DNA of 64,000 nucleotides from Rhexocercosporidium sp. MPI-PUGE-AT-0058 (lineage: Eukaryota; Ascomycota; Leotiomycetes; Helotiales). The DNA lies in NCBI GenBank assembly GCA_020746875.1, contig JAGTJL010000020.1, positions 372,001-436,000 of the forward strand. Reading direction: 5' to 3'. Positions 58,689-64,000 of the stretch are shown piece after piece. Each line of letters opens with the position of its first letter. The first letter of the stretch is position 1. Below the pieces are notes generated by a model, which saw only the letters and a program-made list of their open reading frames with translations, did no database searches and was not told the origin of the DNA. The position numbers and the translations under genes are program-made.

Positions 58689-58948
58689 AATATTAAAGGA
58701 AGTAGTTAATTAATTAATTAATTAATAAATTAATTAAATAATAGATCGAGAGCAGTCGATCTGTATATTATCGAGTGTTTATAAGTTCAGGTTTAGTAAG
58801 AAAATCGTTAATTTATATAATTAAGTTATTTGCTTAATTATTATATATAAGTGAATTTGTTTACTTAATTTTTTCTTATTATTTGTTCTCGCTTAATATA
58901 ACTAATTATAATAGCAGTAGCTTATTATTATTAATTGCCTAAGGAGTA
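58689..58948. other. Copia-A2 pre-LTR region
   Basis: Counterpart of 9525-9780: upstream region of the antisense gene and the polypurine tract (about 58941-58948, AAGGAGTA). TTAATTAA runs are expanded here relative to copy 1. Confidence 0.45.
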
Positions 58949-59132
58949 TATTATATAAGCACGGGCAGCTGCTTTCTTAACATTACACGTGACCTAATTA
59001 GGTTCTGCTATTATAAACCGCTTTCAGGAGAATAACTATCTTCTCCTGACTTAGAGAGCTTTTAGAATAATAATGAATCACTTTAATTTAATTATAATTA
59101 CTTATAGTGCTTTAATCCACTTCTATACCACA
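58949..59132 (+). repeat. Copia-A2 3' LTR, 184 bp
   Basis: Same length as the 5' LTR; the start is RIPped (TATTATATAAGC) and the end is intact (ATACCACA). Followed by target duplication CTCGC. Confidence 0.92.
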
Positions 59133-59137
59133 CTCGC

Positions 59138-59148
59138 TTATTCTCACA
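59138..59148 (+). repeat. Copia-C 3' LTR, terminal 11 bp
   Basis: TTATTCTCACA, matching the outer end of the solo LTR (TGTGAGAATAG reversed). It completes the LTR broken by Copia-A2. Confidence 0.85.
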
Positions 59149-61010
59149 ATCTCTTAATAGTCGATATATTTCGGAAGCAATTCGGCACCTTTAATAATCT
59201 TAACGTTAAGTACGACGTAATATACTTAATCTTTCCGAGTTTTTTTTATAAACTTCTTAATAAAAATAACGTTAATTTAATTCCTTTTAAAAAGAAACCG
59301 CCAAGTCTTCGATCGAAAGCTAATAATAAAGTTAATTTCTTTAAGTTAAGGAAATCCTAAAATAAAAGTAACTTTTAAAATCTCGAAGTCGTAGGCGATA
59401 TATAACTGCCGATATCCTTTTGTGGTGCCTTCGCTATTAATAATATATAACTATAAGGAATGAGTTTTATAAGTAATAACTTCTCTTTCTTTAATTATAA
59501 TTAAATTAATTTAATTAATTATAGGTTTTTATTTGCATTCGATTATAAGCGCCTAAGAAATACAATTGCCTTCGGCACTGCTATTAAAAAGTACTCGTTC
59601 GATCCGCATTTTTCCGTCTTAAGTCCGAATCTCTACCGGTATTATAATCTTTTACCGTTTCTCTTTCTCGCTTAATCTTATTAATAATAAAAAGATTAAA
59701 ATTAAATTAATCCGTTTTTCGTCCGTTATAACTCCGTGTAATTTAAAAAAATATATCTTTTCTTTTAATAATTATAATACGTAACCTCCGGGTATTTTAT
59801 TATTAAGTGGCCTGGCTTTTTATAATAATAGTATTTTTTACTATTTAATCCTTTTGCCTCCGACTTAGCACCGATAAGGGTCCGATTCGTATTACTAAAC
59901 TCGTCTCGCCTTCGGTCTGAGTTCGAAGAAGAAATATAAAAAAGTTTATTATTATAAAAGCAATTATTATCTTTTTTTAAAGTCTTGTCGATATCCTTTT
60001 GGGGTTTATTTTATTTATTTACTTTATTAATATTTTTAATACGACGAGCTAAAAATCCTAACTCTTCGTAGGTTTTAGTGATTTTAATAATATTAATTTT
60101 AATAATTTCTCTTCTTAACTTAAGCTTTAATTTAACGTAAAAGTCCGTCGTCTCGCCGTATTATTTTTAATCTTTAATTATTATTTTAAGTTATTAAGAA
60201 AAGATAAAAAATTATTTACCGACTTATTTTCGCGTTATTAAGCGTTTTTATATTAATTAAGCATTATAAGCTCTCGATTTCTAGAGTTTATAATTAAGTC
60301 TAGTATTTATTACTTAAACTTATTTTAAATAAATAAGTTTATTTTAATCCTCGATTTAAACCCGATTCACTTTCGTTTTACTTTTTTATCGAAAGCAAAA
60401 ACGTACTTATTAATTTTGTTTTTATTTGTAATATATATTATTCTTTTATTTTAATAGAACTTTTACTTAATACTTTAAATAAAAGACTGAGCCTCTTTAG
60501 CGCTCTTACCCTTATATGTCGGAAGCTCTTATATTTTTAAAATTCGTCGATACGGCATCGGACGTATATTAAGGTTATTTCGAAGGGGTTCCGTAAGTTC
60601 GTTACGATAGCGGTCCCCGGCTATATTCACGCGTTAACGCTTTCTTTTATTTATATATCTTTTACCTTCTTCTTCTTCTTCTTATTTTCTTTATATTATA
60701 TCTATTCATTCTCTTTTTAAGTCCTCTCGCTTCCGCATTACCTCCTTTAACTTTTCGATTTAGTTCCGAATTGCTTTCTCCTCCTTTTTCCGCTTAATTT
60801 ATATTTAAATTTCTAAGATTTATTGTCGCTTAGTTTTAATAGCTTCTTCGGCATTCGAGCCCCCTTCGTTATTATCCGTAAGACCTTTTAAACTTCCGTT
60901 AAAGCGCTGGAATTACTTACTACGCGTAAGCGAACTATTTTCAGAGTTATTTTAAAGGGTATTTAATAATTAATTAATAAAGTAAAGTAAGGGTAATCGT
61001 AGTATCCCTT
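59149..61010 (-). pseudogene. Gypsy-G gag-protease (degenerate)
   Basis: From about 60880 leftward: acidic/helical NNEGGSNAEEAIKTK, then the Gag core ELTEPLRNNLNIRPMPYRR and LPTYKGKSAKEAQSF (about 60600-60485). Next comes YGETTDFYVKLKLKLRREII (about 60160-60100) and a knuckle remnant KKYYYYKKPGHLIIKYPE (about 59845-59790, Cys to Tyr throughout). Protease: VLFNSSAEGNCISQ near 59585 (DSGA now NSSA) and ILKVTFILGFP near 59375. The frame reaches KGAELLPKYIDY, the protease-RT linker, and stops at the Copia-C border. The plus ORF 59073-59360 crosses three elements and is spurious. Confidence 0.82.
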
Positions 61011-61364
61011 TTGCTACTAAAACTGTCTTTTTCTTATTTCCAGCTATTGTAATTATTTTATAAAAGCTTTGAATAAGTAATAAACTATTTCCGTATAAAT
61101 AAAGAAATTAAAATATAAGGTTTAAATAATAAGGAATTACTATTCGAAACGTTTAAAGTATATTAACTGCAATTTAAACTGATTTCTAGCTTTTTAAATC
61201 CTTTTTACTCTCTTTTAAAGTAAATAAATAAAGATATTAACACGTGATTTATGCCAAGCCTGCAAACCTTCCGTAAAACCCCCGACCCTCCTTATATTAG
61301 ATTCCACTCCTGATATAAGTACGAGTAAGTCCTGGGACCCCGTTAGCTCCTAAGAGCTATATTC
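59149..61364 (-). mobile_element. Gypsy-G, 5' part (gag and protease), cut by Copia-C
   Basis: A Ty3/Gypsy element on the minus strand into which Copia-C inserted just before the RT; the remainder should lie left of Copia-C, outside the window. The stretch 61000-61364 holds no clear gene and is presumably leader. No LTR of this element was identified; Gypsy-H borders it on the right. Confidence 0.7.
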
Positions 61365-61845
61365 TGTTACGAACGCCCCGCGTCCCGTGACACTAGACCC
61401 CGGGACAGCGTAATACTTAGAATTATAAGCTTAAAAGAATAAGGGTTTTAAAAAGAATATATTAAAAGAGTATTGCTTTTAAAAGTATTTTTTTAAGAAA
61501 TCTTAATACTTAAGATTTTATAAATTATATATTATATAAATATTATTATCGATAAACGACTAAAAGGCAGATAAGCCCCTAGATTACGCGACCTTCTTAC
61601 GTAACGACCGCCAGGACCGATAAACCGCTAAAAGTCTAGCGGTCTTAGCGGTCTTAAGGAAAACAAAGGTTTTATAAAAGATTAACACGTCTGCTATTAA
61701 ATAAGAGCTTTATGCTTAATTAAAAATAGTATCTTAATTATATTAATTATTATTTATTCTACCGTATGTAATACACTTACTTCTCGATTATTAAAATTAA
61801 TATAACTTACCGTATTTATACTAAATAAATACACGGACTGTAACA
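61365..61845 (+). repeat. Gypsy-H 5' LTR, 481 bp (single copy in window)
   Basis: Starts TGTTACGAACGCCCCGCG and ends GGACTGTAACA, giving TGTTAC/GTAACA terminal inverted bases. A plus-strand gag follows. GC-rich blocks at 61365-61415 and 61590-61660 flank AT-rich sequence. The partner LTR would lie right of the window, so the call rests on the ends and position. Confidence 0.65.
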
Positions 61846-62029
61846 CTTTAAGTACTTTTTCGTTAAAAGTACCGACTTACGTATATTATATTAATTCCTT
61901 TAATTAAAGGCTAGGTACTTAGCCTTTAAAGCAGTGCTATTACTACTCTTTTATTATCTGCACTTATTCTTAAAAAGAAGATTTATAAAAAAAGTAAAAA
62001 TAAAGAAATACTTAATATTTAAGATAATT

Positions 62030-63060
62030 TAACGCACGAACTTAAAAAAACCTTAAAGGTTAAGCTTTTCGATACTTTTTAAGGAAATCGAAGGGACTTA
62101 AAGACTTTTATTTTTTAAATAGAATTTTATTAATACTTTAATAACGACAAGTTCTTTATTAATAAGAGCTACGTCCTCTGAACGGTATTATATCTTAAAA
62201 GCAAAGCTATATAATAGATCGAGCCGTTCCTTAGGGATTACTTCGAAAACGAGGACACCTGTAAGGCTATGCTTACTACGTAGATTATATTTAAGACTTA
62301 AAAAAGATTTAAAAAGGAGATTTAATAAATATTCGGCGATATTAATAAAGTTAAAACGATAAAGACTTACTTATACGGTTTAAAGTAAATTAATAACGTA
62401 ATAACTTATATTATGGAATTCTAAAAGCACGTTAATAAAACCGGCTAGAACTCTTAATCGCTTATTAACTACTATTAACGAGGACTTAAAGATTATATCC
62501 GATTAAAACTTACCCGAATCGATCCTTAAGTAAGAGATATTTTTACCCTTATCGAATAAACCGTCCGAATTAATAATTGCTTACATAAGTTCAAGCGCGA
62601 ATAGCAGACGTACGTAAGAGGGAGCTAGAGGCAGTTTAGCTATTAATAAAATAAGGGACGCCGACGATAAGGCAATTTTAAGGATAATTAATAATTAAAT
62701 CTTATAAAGTACGACGCTACTTATAAAAAAAGGAAAGGCAAGGCACGACAGGAAGGGCTATTAAAGGAAGTTATAAATAAGCGGCGCGAAAAAAAGCTAT
62801 GCTACGAGTATGGCCTTCCGGGGCATATAACGAGCTCGCACCGTAAGAAGGGCACTAAGAAGAAATAACTCAACTTTATAGAACGAAAGGCGTACGATAT
62901 TACTAATATACCTCTTCTTCTCTTATTAAAGGAGATTTAACTTAGCGCTATTTACCGCTATATAATAATAAATAAGCTTAACGCTAATCATATTAACAGC
63001 TAAATTAAAAGTAATAGTAATAAAAGAGATAACGAGTAAAGTGAAACGAATAACGATTAT
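62030..63060 (+). pseudogene. Gypsy-H gag with zinc knuckle (degenerate)
   Basis: Plus frame: NRRDLKTFIF-IEFYQYFNND near 62090, KSYVL-TVLYLKSKAI, FLRDYFENEDTCKAM near 62230, FKKEI--IFGDINKVKTI near 62310 and LKDYIRLKLTRIDP near 62490. This is the Ty3/Gypsy Gag core. Then a Lys/Arg-rich region and a knuckle LCYEYGLPGHITSSH at 62797-62841 (second Cys to Tyr; last Cys position is His), followed by basic RKKGTKKK. Stops at Gln/Trp sites. Confidence 0.85.
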
Positions 63061-63739
63061 ATTCATTAATATATAATAAGACCTGAGTTCAGCGGCTGGA
63101 CTCAGTAAGACGAGTATTACGTCTAGTAATAAGTATTTAAAATTATACGTAAAGCGTAAAGCTTAAAAGATATAATTAATATCGAAAGAAGCAAAGACTC
63201 GTAATATTAAAGCAACGCTATACCGCTAAGTCTAATATTATCCGGACCTTAAAAGCGTGAGGTCTGGCGAGTTACTTAACGGAAAGAATACTTTATTTAA
63301 GAGGCTCTTAATATTAAATACTAAATAAACGTCAATATAAAAATCACTTATATTAAGCCAGGGGTCGTCCTACGCGAAAGGCCGCAATAAGGCGAGGAGC
63401 ACGAGGTAGTCTTTTAAAACAACTTATATATTACTTAAAGAATAGCGGACGTTAAGAATAGTATTTTTCGGACTTACGTTTAATAAATCTTAGTCGACGA
63501 AATACTATTTCGACAAATAATAATATAAATAAACGTAAAAGACGTATAAAAAGTTATTATAGAAATATTACGAAATCGAATATGAATTAATTCACGAGAT
63601 AACTTAAAGACTTATTATAAGAAGCCTTTTAAACCCTTCGTATCCTTAAGTACGAATTAATTATATTATATCTTATATAAAGATCCGGAGAATCAATAAT
63701 AAGAAAATATATTAATTAAAGAAATCTACGTTAAAGAAA

Positions 63740-64000
63740 TAAACGGGCGTACGCTTATAATTATAAGGGAAGGCAATTACTTGACTCTCGACGTCAATAT
63801 TTAAAGAGTAAAACTACGGGTTATAATAGATTTCGGAGCGTAAAAGAATTTTATATCTTTTATTATTACGATTTAATATCTTCTGCCTATCGAAGTTAAA
63901 AAGACAAGTATTAATTAATACTCGCCGACAGAGGACTTGCCGCGAACGGCTTAATTAACGTATAAATAAAGATATTATATATAAGAATCGGTAGGCATTC
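63740..64000 (+). pseudogene. Gypsy-H protease, partial
   Basis: The plus frame gives LRVIIDFGA at 63814-63840 (DSGA with Ser to Phe), KNFISFIITI and YLLPIEVKKTS, typical of Gypsy retropepsin-like domains. Cut by the window end. The stretch 63060-63740 between gag and protease reads in a plus frame with several stops and no motif I can name. Confidence 0.7.

Larger units (their letters stand above)
51212..59132 (+). mobile_element. Copia-A copy 2, full length, 7921 bp
   Basis: Complete Ty1/Copia element inserted in the Copia-C 3' LTR with target duplication CTCGC (51207-51211 and 59133-59137). Two 184-bp LTRs, primer-binding site 51396-51413, gag, protease, integrase, RT and RNase H on the plus strand to 57211, then a minus-strand spliced gene 58688-57559, and purine tract ending GGAGTA before the 3' LTR. 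Heavily RIPped except for the RT Asp pair. Confidence 0.93.
40533..59148 (+). mobile_element. Copia-C, 5'-truncated in window, split by Copia-D and Copia-A2
   Basis: A Ty1/Copia element on the plus strand. It starts inside gag because Gypsy-B lies in it; its 5' LTR would be left of the window. Order: gag 40533-41190, protease and integrase to 42110, Copia-D, rest of integrase, RT and RNase H 48182-50720, 3' LTR 50893-51211 interrupted by Copia-A2 and completed by 59138-59148. It had inserted into Gypsy-G; ATCTC (59149-59153) is the predicted target duplication. Unlike Copia-A, D and E it has only about 170 bp between RNase H and LTR and no antisense gene. Confidence 0.85.
61365..64000 (+). 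mobile_element. Gypsy-H, 5' part, runs off the window
   Basis: LTR, short leader (61846-62030), gag and the beginning of protease on the plus strand. RT onward is outside the window. RIP-type stops are present but less dense than in Gypsy-B. Confidence 0.75.

Noticed and set aside
59073..59360. 95-residue plus-strand ORF starting ATGAATCAC
   Set aside because: It crosses the Copia-A2 LTR end, the Copia-C LTR tail and antisense Gypsy-G protease, so it is a chance product of nesting.
1..64000. CRISPR arrays, operons, bacterial promoters or ribosome binding sites
   Set aside because: No regularly spaced direct repeats with unique spacers, and spliceosomal introns plus fungal retroelements and RIP show a fungal genome.

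Overview
The window looks like a transposon graveyard from a filamentous ascomycete (Pezizomycotina). I see no host gene, rRNA, tRNA or CRISPR array. The DNA is AT-rich. Nearly every recognisable protein is cut by TAA/TAG codons where Gln (CAA/CAG) or Trp (TGG) is expected, and Cys, Asp and Gly codons show G-to-A changes after T. This is the C-to-T-at-CpA signature of repeat-induced point mutation (RIP). Almost every 'gene' is therefore a pseudogene, read here by homology to transposon families with stops taken as former Gln/Trp. The names Copia-A to E, Gypsy-B to H and Helitron are mine and hold only for this window.

Layout. 1-977: unrecognised degenerate ORF and spacer. 978-9964: 3' half of Copia-A copy 1, split at 1053/7422 by a 6.37-kb Helitron (1054-7421, minus strand). 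9965-15760: pol of Gypsy-B copy 1. 15761-18270: a 2.5-kb TG...CA repeat, probably a long LTR. 18271-37250: Gypsy-B copy 2 (leader and gag), split by Copia-E (21699-36782, minus; TSD ACTTC), itself split by the chromodomain element Gypsy-F (24025-30752, minus; TSD CATTT/TATTT). 37251-37562: lone LTR of the Copia-C family. 37561-40532: second 2.5-kb repeat, carrying a 465-bp TA-flanked MITE (40008-40472). 40533-50892: Copia-C gag-pol (plus), split inside integrase by Copia-D (42111-48176, minus; TSD CCTTA). 50893-51211 plus 59138-59148: the 3' LTR of Copia-C, split by Copia-A copy 2 (51212-59132; TSD CTCGC). 59149-61364: gag-protease of Gypsy-G (minus), into which Copia-C had inserted. 61365-64000: LTR, gag and start of protease of Gypsy-H (plus), running off the end.

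The nesting gives a relative order: Gypsy-G, then Copia-C, then Gypsy-B, Copia-D and Copia-A2, then Copia-A1, Copia-E and the MITE, then the Helitron and Gypsy-F.

The most unusual content is an extra, intron-containing gene lying ANTISENSE to gag-pol between RNase H and the 3' LTR in three related but diverged Copia elements (A in two copies, D and E). Proposed introns restore frame (320 codons in Copia-A copy 1), the central part is Cys-rich, and the unrelated Copia-C lacks it. The three elements also share TGTCG LTR ends, a GGTG-type polypurine tract and (clearly in A and D) a primer-binding site matching the anticodon arm of a tRNA with loop CUUAUAA (Ile-UAU type). The Helitron likewise carries a small spliced gene convergent to its helicase. 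I could run no searches, so novelty is a hypothesis.
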